From Chitinophaga sp. 180180018-3 (GTDB lineage Bacteria; Bacteroidota; Bacteroidia; Chitinophagales; Chitinophagaceae): a stretch of 64,000 nucleotides of DNA. Positions 27,738 through 35,770 of the stretch are shown here, in pieces. Position numbers and translations under genes: made by a program. Where the stretch lies: assembly GCF_037893185.1 (NCBI RefSeq), contig NZ_CP140772.1, positions 2,542,001-2,606,000 on the forward strand, written 5' to 3'. A model generated the notes under the pieces. It was given only the letters and a program-made list of their open reading frames with translations, was not told the DNA's origin and ran no database searches. Within the stretch, counting starts at the first letter, position 1. Each line of letters begins with the position of its first letter.

Positions 27738-27875
27738 AGCGGTAGTGCTTTTACCAAAGATATTAAAAACCATCATGTATAACATTAGAATTACCGGTAT
27801 ACATTTATTCATGTATTAGGATTGCAGATACGGCCGGCTTTCATTATTTTTCCATTAGCCTGAAAAAATAACCTT

Positions 27876-28961
27876 ATGAAAAAACTATTTGTGTTCTTGT
27901 TGCTGGTTTCCAGCCATATATTATCTTCCTATGCAGGAGCATTGCCGGTGGACAGCCTGCCTGTTCGTGGTTTTTGTATCGCTGCTCCCCGGGCGGCAGA
28001 CCTGCCGGCGTTTATCCGGTTCATAGAAACAGAGCTGTCGCCGCGTCATATCAATACACTGGTATTGCGGGTAGATTTCAATTATGAGTTTAAATCGCAT
28101 CCCGAACTCCGCGATGCGGGCGCCTTGACGGAGCAGCAGGTAAAGCAGCTGGTGCAGACCTGCCACAGGCTGAATATCCGGATTATACCGCAGATCAATC
28201 TTCTCGGGCATCAGTCATGGGCAGATAACACTACCAACCTGCTGCGGGTATACCCCGATTTTGATGAAACGCCCTGGGTAAAGATGCCGGCGAAATATGA
28301 ATGGCCCAATGCCGACGGGCTGTATTGTAAGAGCTATTGCCCGCTGCATCCGGGTGTTCATAAGGTCGTATTTGAGCTGGTAGATGAAATATGCGATGTG
28401 TTTGAGGCTACCGCCTTTCATGCGGGCATGGACGAGGTGTTTTACATAGGGGAACATAAATGTCCGCGTTGCGGCGGAAAAGATAAAGCCGAGCTTTTTG
28501 CCGGAGAAGTATGGACGATCCGTAATCACCTGGCGGAAAAGAATCGTATGCTCTGGATCTGGGGCGACCGTTTGCTGGATGGCAAAACTACCGGCCTGGG
28601 TGAGTGGGAAGCCAGCTACAATAATACCTATCGTGCAGTAGATATGGTACCGAAGGATATCGTTATCTGTGACTGGCACTATGAGCGTCCTGATAAAACA
28701 CCGGTGTATTTCGCGATGAAGGGGCTTTCCGTTATTACGTGTCCATGGCGGATGCCGGCCAATGCCCGGCTGCAGCTGCAAGACATGTACAGCTACCGGA
28801 AAGGCGCCACTGCTGAAATGAAACCCCGCTTCCAGGGAATGATGCAAACCATATGGTCAGATGCAGGCAGCTTCCTGCATGAATTCTATGGAACAGGAAA
28901 GCCGCAGAAAGATACGGTGAATACAAGTGCGAATTGTTTCAGGGCGGTATTTGAGAAATAG
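27876..28961 (+). CDS. GH20-like secreted glycoside hydrolase
   Basis: A 361-residue protein with a signal peptide (LFVFLLLVSSHILSSYAGA) and a TIM-barrel. HAGMDEV (residues 182-188) matches the His-x-Gly-x-Asp-Glu catalytic pair of family 20 beta-hexosaminidases, and IIPQINLLGHQSW also fits. It lacks the N-terminal GH20b domain seen in classical enzymes. The likely substrates are N-acetylhexosamine glycans, which is inference. It is convergent with an AraC regulator. Confidence 0.78.
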   Translation: MKKLFVFLLLVSSHILSSYAGALPVDSLPVRGFCIAAPRAADLPAFIRFIETELSPRHINTLVLRVDFNYEFKSHPELRDAGALTEQQVKQLVQTCHRLNIRIIPQINLLGHQSWADNTTNLLRVYPDFDETPWVKMPAKYEWPNADGLYCKSYCPLHPGVHKVVFELVDEICDVFEATAFHAGMDEVFYIGEHKCPRCGGKDKAELFAGEVWTIRNHLAEKNRMLWIWGDRLLDGKTTGLGEWEASYNNTYRAVDMVPKDIVICDWHYERPDKTPVYFAMKGLSVITCPWRMPANARLQLQDMYSYRKGATAEMKPRFQGMMQTIWSDAGSFLHEFYGTGKPQKDTVNTSANCFRAVFEK

Positions 28962-28970
28962 CTACCAGGA

Positions 28971-29891
28971 TTATATCTTCCTCAACAACGGAATATAAAT
29001 CTCCGAATATCTACGGGTATCTTCCATAGATATAAAGAAATGGTTGCCGCTCATTTTGAACACGCCTTCTTTACAACAGAGGCTGATGAAATTGTACATG
29101 GGAACGCCTGCAGTGGCGAAGTCCATTGGCACCGGCAGTTTCAGGTAATAGCCTCCGTTGATTCTTTTCGCCATGAGGTAGCCGAAGTTTTGTTGTAGTT
29201 GTATATGAGCGGTGATGGCGCTGGCGGGAACAAGCAGACCGGCGAACATCGAGAGTTTTTCGTAATTGGTAACCGGGATGGCATCGAGGGTACCTGTGAT
29301 GATCCTGGTTTGCGGAAGATCGTACAGCAGTTTTATCTTGTTAAACAATGTGTAGTGTGTATTCATCCTGGATATCATCTCACCGATAGGATCCTGTCCC
29401 TTGGCGGCAAAAGAGTAGTATAAGATGCTATCGGGCAGCTTCACTTTTTCGCAGCGCTCATAGTTGAAAATATCCCGCAGCACATCATGGCCAAGCGTCA
29501 TGGTGATGGCTTCCGTGATTTGCAGCGTTCTTTTTTCGTTGGGAAGAATGATGATCTTGCGGAAATCTTTCGGGCTTTCTCCGAAGTGCATCCGGAAGGC
29601 TTTGCTGAAAGCGGCCGTGGTAGCATATCCGCAGTAATCTGTTATTTCCCCGATGTTGTAACCACTGTGGCGGAGCAAACCAGCCGCAAGTTCCAGGCGG
29701 TGGCGCTTTACATAGTGCCAGAATGGCTCACCCATATAGGCAGTGAAAGTATGATAGAAGTAAGAATAAGAGATCCCAAGTCGTTCTGCTACGTCCCTTA
29801 TGTTGAACGGATCACTCACGTGGTCGTCCGCATAGGATAATCCCTGGTAGGCGAAATTTTCGAGTTGTTCTTTTGTCAATAGGCTGCCCAT
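28971..29891 (-). CDS. AraC-family regulator with N-terminal HTH
   Basis: A 306-residue protein whose DNA-binding domain is at the N-terminus (residues ~12-115: IRDVAERLGISYSYFYHTF, then ITDYCGYATTAAFSKAFRMH). The C-terminal ~190 residues form an effector domain I cannot name with confidence. This order is the reverse of classical AraC proteins and resembles Rob/SoxS-like regulators fused to small-molecule domains. The target is unknown. Confidence 0.82.
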   Translation of the reverse strand: MGSLLTKEQLENFAYQGLSYADDHVSDPFNIRDVAERLGISYSYFYHTFTAYMGEPFWHYVKRHRLELAAGLLRHSGYNIGEITDYCGYATTAAFSKAFRMHFGESPKDFRKIIILPNEKRTLQITEAITMTLGHDVLRDIFNYERCEKVKLPDSILYYSFAAKGQDPIGEMISRMNTHYTLFNKIKLLYDLPQTRIITGTLDAIPVTNYEKLSMFAGLLVPASAITAHIQLQQNFGYLMAKRINGGYYLKLPVPMDFATAGVPMYNFISLCCKEGVFKMSGNHFFISMEDTRRYSEIYIPLLRKI

Positions 29892-30302
29892 AAAATAGGG
29901 GGTATTTTGAGATGCTCACCAGTTTGGCCATAGGCTGATGCGCAGTCAGCTAATTTAAATTTTTTTATGGTTTTGCAGAATGTAAATTTTTGAATCATTT
30001 TAATTGATTGGTTATCAATCTTCTGTTGTGTGGTATTTATTTAGAATTATTATAATATTTCAATTTCCTCTATGGAAGCCATTTTATTTTTCAGGTTATA
30101 ATCAAAAAAAGCTAAAACGGACAAATGGGAATTAAATTGAATGGGTAATTTTAGCAGCATCGTCATGTTTATGTTTCGGCCATACTACACTATTGGAGGT
30201 TAAGTACTGAATTTTATTTGTCCTATCAATCCTGTTGTGGCGTTGCGCTGATCGCAACTCCATTGGGTTGCGGCAGACACACGGATATAATATTAATGAA
30301 GT
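29892..30302. other. AT-rich intergenic region
   Basis: About 410 bp with strong AT bias and no convincing gene. It should contain promoters for the AraC gene (minus) and the small membrane protein (plus). No exact TTG-N19-TAnnTTTG match was found. Confidence 0.4.
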
Positions 30303-30539
30303 ATGATTATCGTTGTTGTTATTCTGGCTGCCATGTTATGCCTTGGATGGATTTTGCTGATCCGGCATTTCAGGGCTTTACAGCTGGCCCGCATTCATCT
30401 TGTCAGGCGGGAGCAGCGGGAGGTTTTCCTGCAGCAGGAACTGGAGGACGTAAAAGAAAAATACCGGAAGCTGGAAGATAAGTTCCGGAAACTGCAATAT
30501 GAGCTATATGCAGCACGGCATAGAGATGATACCAACTGA
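30303..30539 (+). CDS. Small membrane-anchored coiled-coil protein
   Basis: A 78-residue protein: one N-terminal membrane helix (IIVVVILAAMLCLGWILLI, residues 2-20) followed by a charged coiled coil (REVFLQQELEDVKEKYRKLE, about 37-70). No family recognised. The composition suggests a cytoplasmic coiled coil tethered to the inner membrane. An overlapping frame from 30218 is open but lacks such features. Confidence 0.55.
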   Translation: MIIVVVILAAMLCLGWILLIRHFRALQLARIHLVRREQREVFLQQELEDVKEKYRKLEDKFRKLQYELYAARHRDDTN

Positions 30540-30605
30540 AGATAAAGACACAGTAACATCCACCTTGTTTTCCCGGAATGCCGATATTTAGGTAGGTTTG
30601 TTCCC

Positions 30606-30953
30606 ATGGAAGCAGTTTTTCAGATCACATCGGGCGAACGGGATGCGCAGTCAGCCATGCTCGGGCAGCTCAGGAATCTTCTCAGGTATACAGATGAAAC
30701 CAATACCCGTGTAGCCGTGGAAGTGGTGGTGCATGGTCAGGCCTGGACTATGTTGCTGGCGGTTGACAATCCGCAGGCAGCAGGGGTGCAGGAGTTACAT
30801 CAGCGGGGAATACGTTTTCTTATTTGCAGAAATACGATGAACAGTCATCAGCTGGAACTCTCATTGCTATTCCCTTTCGTGGAAGTGATCCCTGCCGGGG
30901 TAGTACACCTGATTATGCGGCAGCAGGAAGGTTGGGGGTATATCAGAGGTTAA
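30606..30953 (+). CDS. DsrE family protein
   Basis: A 115-residue DsrE/DsrF-like protein (YchN-type fold). The core AVEVVVHGQAWTMLLA, the cysteine segment RFLICRNTM and the end VIPAGVVHLIMRQQEGWGYI are typical. Family members relay sulfur or act as small redox proteins; the Cys in LICRNTM is at the position of the reactive cysteine. It appears to be a single-gene unit. Confidence 0.85.
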   Translation: MEAVFQITSGERDAQSAMLGQLRNLLRYTDETNTRVAVEVVVHGQAWTMLLAVDNPQAAGVQELHQRGIRFLICRNTMNSHQLELSLLFPFVEVIPAGVVHLIMRQQEGWGYIRG

Positions 30954-31076
30954 GTGTTGAAAATTAATTTATTAGTTTATTTTTACATTTTAGAAGAAGG
31001 CACCAAATAAAAATTGTAAAATAACGTTAAAATGGGTGCACGATTAACAGGACTAACCTCTTAAAAACAAAATACA

Positions 31077-31955
31077 TTGAAACTCACAAAAATTACCGGA
31101 ATACTGTGGTTATTCATGGCAATCCCTATTTTCACTTTTGCTCAGGACTGGCACGTGGGTGCTTTTCTGGGTGCTTCCAATTATAGCGGCGATCTGGTAG
31201 AGAAAAGAGTGGACCTGCGGTATACCCGTCCGGCCCTGGGCATTTTACTAAGAAGAGACATCAACCGTTATATCACCATTCGTGGTGCGTTCACCTGGGG
31301 AGTTGCTACAGGAGCCGACAGTACCAATAGTTCGCCTGATCTGAAGGCCAGGAACCTCAGTTTCCGCAGTAACGTATTTGAGGGAAGTATCATAGGGGAG
31401 TTCAATTTTTTTGATATGGATGAGAAGGGGTTTACTCCTTATGTGTTCGTTGGGGTAGGTGGTTTTGGATTTGACCCTACAGCTAAAGACCGGTCGGGTA
31501 ACCGGGTGAGATTGCGTCCGCTGGGTACAGAAGGAGAGGGCCTGCCGATGTATCCTGGCCGTCAGCCATACGATCTGTTTGCATTTTCATTTCCGTTCGG
31601 AGCAGGGGTGAAAGCTAACCTGAACGACAGGTGGACACTGGGTTTCGAGATCGGTCTGCGCCCTACTACTACCGACTACCTGGATGATGTGAGTAAAACA
31701 TATGTAGATAAGAATACATTACTTACCTATCGCGGCCAGGAGGCCGTGGATATGGCTTTCCGTGGAGATGAGCTTACGGGGAAAGGAGCTACACCCGGCA
31801 CCTATCCGCCTGACGGCACTATCCGGGGCTCGGATAAACACAAAGACTGGTACAGTTTCTCCGGGTTTACGATTACCTATCGCTTTGGCGGTGGTGGTGG
31901 TGGCAACAAATGGGGTAAGCAGAAGGCTACCCGTTGTCCGGTGTTGAGACCGTAG
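31077..31955 (+). CDS. DUF6089 outer-membrane beta-barrel protein
   Basis: A 292-residue protein with a signal peptide (ILWLFMAIPIFTFAQ) and the N-terminal DUF6089 pattern WHVGAFLGASNYSGDLVEKR. Alternating beta-strands and a C-terminal aromatic (FSGFTITYRFGG) suggest a small barrel. The only start that keeps the signal peptide is TTG at 31077-31079. A hairpin element starts 5 bp after the stop. The function of the family is not known; some members are linked to gliding or surface structures. Confidence 0.82.
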   Translation: MKLTKITGILWLFMAIPIFTFAQDWHVGAFLGASNYSGDLVEKRVDLRYTRPALGILLRRDINRYITIRGAFTWGVATGADSTNSSPDLKARNLSFRSNVFEGSIIGEFNFFDMDEKGFTPYVFVGVGGFGFDPTAKDRSGNRVRLRPLGTEGEGLPMYPGRQPYDLFAFSFPFGAGVKANLNDRWTLGFEIGLRPTTTDYLDDVSKTYVDKNTLLTYRGQEAVDMAFRGDELTGKGATPGTYPPDGTIRGSDKHKDWYSFSGFTITYRFGGGGGGNKWGKQKATRCPVLRP

Positions 31956-31960
31956 AGGAG

Positions 31961-32082
31961 AGAATGAAGAATATGGAATGAAGAATTAAGAAACAGAGCG
32001 GAGATATAAGCGATATCGAATAACGACATCCGCTTATATCTCCGCTCTGTTTCTTAATTCTTCATTCCATATTCTTCATTCT
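31961..32082. repeat. Heptad-stem long hairpin, copy 3
   Basis: Perfect 52-bp arms (31961-32012 and 32031-32082) around an 18-base loop that can pair partly (TCG with CGA). The outer units are AATGAAG, AATATGG, AATGAAG, AATTAAG; the inner stem is GAGCGGAGATATAAGCG. It lies just after the DUF6089 stop and would terminate its transcript. Confidence 0.95.
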
Positions 32083-32243
32083 TTTGGCATAGTTGTTGGT
32101 TTTATCAGTTCAAACAGGTAATACTTTGCAGCCACCAGCTTATGGCGGAATAAGTATCACAAAATCGCGGAGAGAGTAATGGACCGATAGCCGCAAAAAA
32201 TAAGTTGGTGAGCAGCTGCCTGTTAAGGTTAAAAAAAAGAACC

Positions 32244-32564
32244 ATGAAAAAGTTTCTGTCGATAGTTTTAGTGATGTTGATTACAGGCAGCTCGGTTCTG
32301 TTTGCGCAGCGCAGGCCGCCACTTCCGCCGCCGCCTCCACATCCACGTCATCTACCGCATCCTCCAAGGCCACCTTTGCCGCCATTTCCGCCGAGGCCAC
32401 ATCATCACCGGCCGCCTTATCACAGACCGCCGCATCCGCCAAGGCCATACTGGCATAGAGGGCATTATCACAGGCCTCACCGTAAGCATCACAGGTACGC
32501 CTACGTAGTATATCCGGGAGCCGGTTATACTTTCAGTGAGGGAATGATATCAGCTTTAAGTTAA
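32244..32564 (+). CDS. Secreted Pro/His-rich protein
   Basis: A 106-residue product from the ATG at 32244 (MKKFLSIVLVML), with a signal peptide ending VLFAQ. The mature part is almost wholly Pro, His, Arg and Tyr, in PP, HPP and HRP repeats, ending in a short ordinary stretch (YVVYPGAGYTF). High His suggests metal binding; no family assigned. It pairs with the next small secreted protein. Confidence 0.65.
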   Translation: MKKFLSIVLVMLITGSSVLFAQRRPPLPPPPPHPRHLPHPPRPPLPPFPPRPHHHRPPYHRPPHPPRPYWHRGHYHRPHRKHHRYAYVVYPGAGYTFSEGMISALS

Positions 32565-32616
32565 AAACACCACAACATTTAATTGCCAACCAATCTTGAA
32601 CAAAAAACCGAAAAAC

Positions 32617-32949
32617 ATGAAAAAAGTAATGCTGATAATGCTGCTTATAGGTGGCACCGCGATTACGACCTACGCACAACGCGGTTGGGACAGGGGCTAT
32701 CGCGATCATGGCCGTGGACATGGCCGTTGGGAAAGAGAGGGCAGATGGAGGGGGGATGATGATGACGACAGATGTGAAAGACGTCGTTATTATCGCGACG
32801 ACTGCGAACGCCCGGACCGTTATTACTATGGCCGACGGGCCTATTATGCACCGGTTCCTGCTGTAATACCAGTGCCGGTTCCTGCTCCGGTCTATTATCC
32901 TTCAAGGCCGAGAGCCGTGTTCCATGCAGGAGTAACTATCGTGAACTGA
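32617..32949 (+). CDS. Secreted Arg/Asp/Tyr-rich protein
   Basis: A 110-residue product from the ATG at 32617 (MKKVMLIMLLIGGTAITTYA signal peptide). The mature N-terminal half is rich in Arg, Gly and Asp with a run of five Asp and two Cys; the C-terminal half is Pro/Val-rich (VPAVIPVPVPAPVYYP). It starts 52 bp after the Pro/His-rich gene and is probably cotranscribed. Similar low-complexity secreted proteins are frequent in Bacteroidota, with no assigned role. Confidence 0.6.
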   Translation: MKKVMLIMLLIGGTAITTYAQRGWDRGYRDHGRGHGRWEREGRWRGDDDDDRCERRRYYRDDCERPDRYYYGRRAYYAPVPAVIPVPVPAPVYYPSRPRAVFHAGVTIVN

Positions 32950-33005
32950 TATCTGGAATAAATAAAAATGAGATGCCTCCCATAATTAATGGGGGGCATT
33001 TTTTA

Positions 33006-33030
33006 TTGCGGTGTGGGTTGGTTACTTTTG
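33006..33030 (+). promoter_or_regulatory. Probable promoter for the ubiD-like gene
   Basis: TTG (33006-33008), a 14-base spacer, TACTTTTG (33023-33030). The -7 box is exact but the spacer is short. It lies 22 bp before the ATG. Confidence 0.5.
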
Positions 33031-33052
33031 TTGGCTGGAATAAGCTTCAAAC

Positions 33053-34975
33053 ATGGCATATAAAAATCTCAGGCATTTTATTGATACGCTGGAACAGGCA
33101 GGAGAGCTGGTTCGCATTAAAACCTATGTGGACCCTAAACTGGAGATCGCTGAAATTACGGATAGGGTAAGCAAAACACCAGGTGGCGGGAAGGCCCTTC
33201 TTTTTGAAAATACCGGTACTGATTACCCGGTGCTGATTAATGCTATGGGCAGCTACAAAAGGATGTGCCTGGCACTGGGTGTGAGTGAGCTGGACGATAT
33301 AGCCGGCGAGATTGAAAATCTCTTTAAACTATTATCAAAACCTAAAGAAAGTATACTGGACAAACTGGCGCTGCTGCCCAAGCTGGGGCAGTTTGCTTCC
33401 TGGATGCCCAAGGTAATTGCCGGTAAAGGCAGCTGTCAGGAAGTGGTGATGACCGACCCGGATTTATCCAAACTGCCGGTGCTTACCTGCTGGCCTAAAG
33501 ACGGTGGCCCGTTCATTACCCTGCCGGTGATTCATACGAAAGATCCGCTGACGGGCACCCGTAATGTGGGGATGTACAGGATGCAGGTTTTCGAAAAGAA
33601 TATGACCGGTATGCACTGGCATAAACACAAGGTGTCGGCCAGGCACTTTAATGAATATAAAAAGCTGAATAAACGTATGCCCGTTGCCGTTGTACTCGGC
33701 GGCGATCCGGTGTACACCTATTCGGCTACTGCACCTTTGCCGGAGAATGTGGATGAGTACATGCTGGCAGGTTTTCTTCGCAAGAAAAAAGTAGAACTCG
33801 TAAAGTGTATTACGCAACCTGACCTGGAAGTGCCGGCTGACGCTGATTTCGTGATAGAAGGTTATGTAGAGCCGTCGGAAGATTTGATCTGGGAAGGGCC
33901 TTTCGGGGATCATACCGGGTACTATTCCCTGGCCGACTGGTATCCGCGGTTTCACGTAACTGCTATTACCCATCGTAAAGATGCCGTTTACCCTTCAACT
34001 ATTGTGGGGATACCTCCGCAGGAAGACGCCTGGATTGGTAAGGCAACGGAACGCATTTTCCTGGCGCCTATCAAGATGACGCTGGTGCCGGAGATCATAG
34101 ATATGGAAATGCCTGTGGAAGGCGTATTTCACAACCTGGTGATTGCGCAGATCCGGAAAGACTTTGCCGGCCAGGCGCAGAAGGTAATGAACGCCATGTG
34201 GGGCGCGGGCCAGATGATGTTCAACAAGATCCTGGTAGTGGCGGATGAAGGCACGAATATCGGCAACTATAAAGAGCTGGCCCAGTACGTATTCCGGCAT
34301 CTGAACCCGGCTACTGATATTTACCTGAGCCAGGGCCCGATGGATGTGCTGGATCACTCCTGTTCGAAGATGGGATTCGGCGGTAAAATGTGTATCGATG
34401 GTACCCGCAAATACGAAGAAGAAACAGATACCCGGTATCTGCAGCTGCCTACGCCACAGTTGATAGACACGGCTTCGCTGATGCAGCAATTCCCGGAGAT
34501 CAAAGCGATCAACAGCACGCTGCTGCAAATGGATATCTCCTGTATTCTTGTGGCGGTAGAAAAGAGCCGTCCGTTTCATATACGCGAACTGAATGAACAG
34601 CTGTATATGCTGCCAGCCTTGTCGGGAGTGAAGATGGTGCTGTATGTTGAGCATACGGTAGATGTAAGTGACCTGGCTTCTGCGTTGTGGCGGTTTTGCA
34701 ATAATCTTGATCCTAAGCGCGACAGCTTTGTCATTAGCCGGCCATCGGCCGTTGGTGCGCAGCATATTGGTGGCATCGGGATGGATGGTACGCTAAAGAA
34801 CAAAATACTGGACAATTTCGAACGTGACTGGCCCAATATCATTGTGGCGGATGATGCTACCATTCAGAAGGTAGACGCCAAGTGGGCCGAATTAGGTATG
34901 GGACCGTTGTTGACGTCCCCGTCTCTCAAATATAAACATCAGATTTATGGGGAGGAAGCAGTGGTTCAGCAATAG
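33053..34975 (+). CDS. UbiD-family decarboxylase
   Basis: A 640-residue member of the UbiD family, which uses prenylated FMN to decarboxylate aromatic or unsaturated acids. The segments LWEGPFGDHTGYYSLADWYP-like (IWEGPFGDHTGYYS) and PPQEDAWIGKATERIFLAPI are hallmarks; the Glu and Arg of the active site lie in these regions. Enzymes of this length in Bacteroidota are usually assigned to menaquinone biosynthesis. No ubiX-type flavin prenyltransferase gene is nearby. The next gene overlaps its 3' end by 29 bp. Confidence 0.85.
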   Translation: MAYKNLRHFIDTLEQAGELVRIKTYVDPKLEIAEITDRVSKTPGGGKALLFENTGTDYPVLINAMGSYKRMCLALGVSELDDIAGEIENLFKLLSKPKESILDKLALLPKLGQFASWMPKVIAGKGSCQEVVMTDPDLSKLPVLTCWPKDGGPFITLPVIHTKDPLTGTRNVGMYRMQVFEKNMTGMHWHKHKVSARHFNEYKKLNKRMPVAVVLGGDPVYTYSATAPLPENVDEYMLAGFLRKKKVELVKCITQPDLEVPADADFVIEGYVEPSEDLIWEGPFGDHTGYYSLADWYPRFHVTAITHRKDAVYPSTIVGIPPQEDAWIGKATERIFLAPIKMTLVPEIIDMEMPVEGVFHNLVIAQIRKDFAGQAQKVMNAMWGAGQMMFNKILVVADEGTNIGNYKELAQYVFRHLNPATDIYLSQGPMDVLDHSCSKMGFGGKMCIDGTRKYEEETDTRYLQLPTPQLIDTASLMQQFPEIKAINSTLLQMDISCILVAVEKSRPFHIRELNEQLYMLPALSGVKMVLYVEHTVDVSDLASALWRFCNNLDPKRDSFVISRPSAVGAQHIGGIGMDGTLKNKILDNFERDWPNIIVADDATIQKVDAKWAELGMGPLLTSPSLKYKHQIYGEEAVVQQ

Positions 34976-35438
34976 CATCGCTCTTATCCTGATATGCCTG
35001 GCCGGAAGCTTTCATGCCGCCGGTCAGGTAAATACAGCGGATATCAGGTACCTGCAGCAACTGGAGGGGACCTGGAAGATGAATACGCGCAAAAGCACCA
35101 TCATAGAAAGCTGGAACCGGGTCAACGATTCTACCTGGGCTGGCAAAACCTGGAGGGTGGTGGGGCCCGACAGCTCTGTGCAACAGTCGATGAAGCTGGT
35201 ACGCCGCGGCAACGATATCTATTTTATGCCTACTTACGAGGGCAACACAAAAACGAATCCTATAGCACTGAAACTCCGTGTGCTGAAGCCTGTTGGCTTT
35301 GTAGCAGAAGACCTGAACAACGATTTTCCGCGTAAGATTACTTATCGCTTTAAAGACGCACGACATCTGGATGCCCGCGTGGAAGGCACCAGAGATGGCA
35401 CTATTGAAGAATACATCTTTCAGTATACCAGCTTCTAG
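34947..35438 (+). CDS. DUF6265 family secreted protein
   Basis: A 163-residue protein with a signal peptide (SIALILICLAGSFHAAGQ) and a lipocalin-like beta fold (LEGTWKMNTRKSTIIESWN, WRVVGPDSSVQQ), consistent with DUF6265. It overlaps the end of the UbiD gene, so the two may be cotranscribed. Its TAG stop lies within the first bases of a hairpin element. The ligand is unknown. Confidence 0.78.
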   Translation: MGRKQWFSNSIALILICLAGSFHAAGQVNTADIRYLQQLEGTWKMNTRKSTIIESWNRVNDSTWAGKTWRVVGPDSSVQQSMKLVRRGNDIYFMPTYEGNTKTNPIALKLRVLKPVGFVAEDLNNDFPRKITYRFKDARHLDARVEGTRDGTIEEYIFQYTSF

Positions 35439-35558
35439 AATGAAGAATATGGAATGAAGAATTAAGAATGAGAGCGGAGATTAAAGCGGATAACAATACA
35501 TCTATCCGCTTTAATCTCCGCTCTCATTCTTAATTCTTCATTCCATATTCTTCATTCT
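35437..35558. repeat. Heptad-stem long hairpin, copy 4
   Basis: Perfect 56-bp arms (35437-35492 and 35503-35558) around a 10-base loop. The outer units are identical to copy 3 (AATGAAG, AATATGG, AATGAAG, AATTAAG); the inner stem GCGGAGATTAAAGCGGATA differs from copy 3 at positions changed on both arms. It overlaps the DUF6265 stop codon. Confidence 0.95.
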
Positions 35559-35623
35559 CCAATGTTTCCCGATTTCGTAAATCATTTTCCCGGTTTGAGA
35601 TAACCGGCGGAAGGGGTATGCTG

Positions 35624-35736
35624 TACCTTTGTATCACACACGATACAAGCACTGAATCAAAGTATTCTCTATAAAGTAATAATTTGAGTTGGTCGTACAA
35701 GCGATACCGTTTCTGTTTCCAGAAACGGTTTTTTAT
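35624..35736 (+). ncRNA. Candidate small RNA with own -7 box and terminator
   Basis: An exact -7 box TACCTTTG (35624-35631) is followed about 70 bases later by a strong terminator (35706-35736), with no coding frame between. A TTG lies at 35595-35597, but the 26-base spacer is long. A 7-bp hairpin TTGTATC/GATACAA with loop ACACAC (35629-35648) spans the expected start and could be an operator or a 5' stem. Confidence 0.45.
35706..35736 (+). terminator. Rho-independent terminator
   Basis: Stem CCGTTTCTG pairing with CAGAAACGG around TTTC, followed by a T run. It serves plus-strand transcription, i.e. the candidate small RNA or read-through from DUF6265. A second GC-rich hairpin (GCTCCCGGCAGC/GCTGCCGGGAGC, 35740-35765) lies between it and the prfC stop. 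Confidence 0.85.
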
Positions 35737-35770
35737 TGGCTCCCGGCAGCCAGCTGCCGGGAGCTGTAGC

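Noticed and set aside
32302..32508. Alternative frame inside the Pro/His-rich gene
   Set aside because: The low-complexity DNA leaves all frames open; only the frame from 32244 has a signal peptide.
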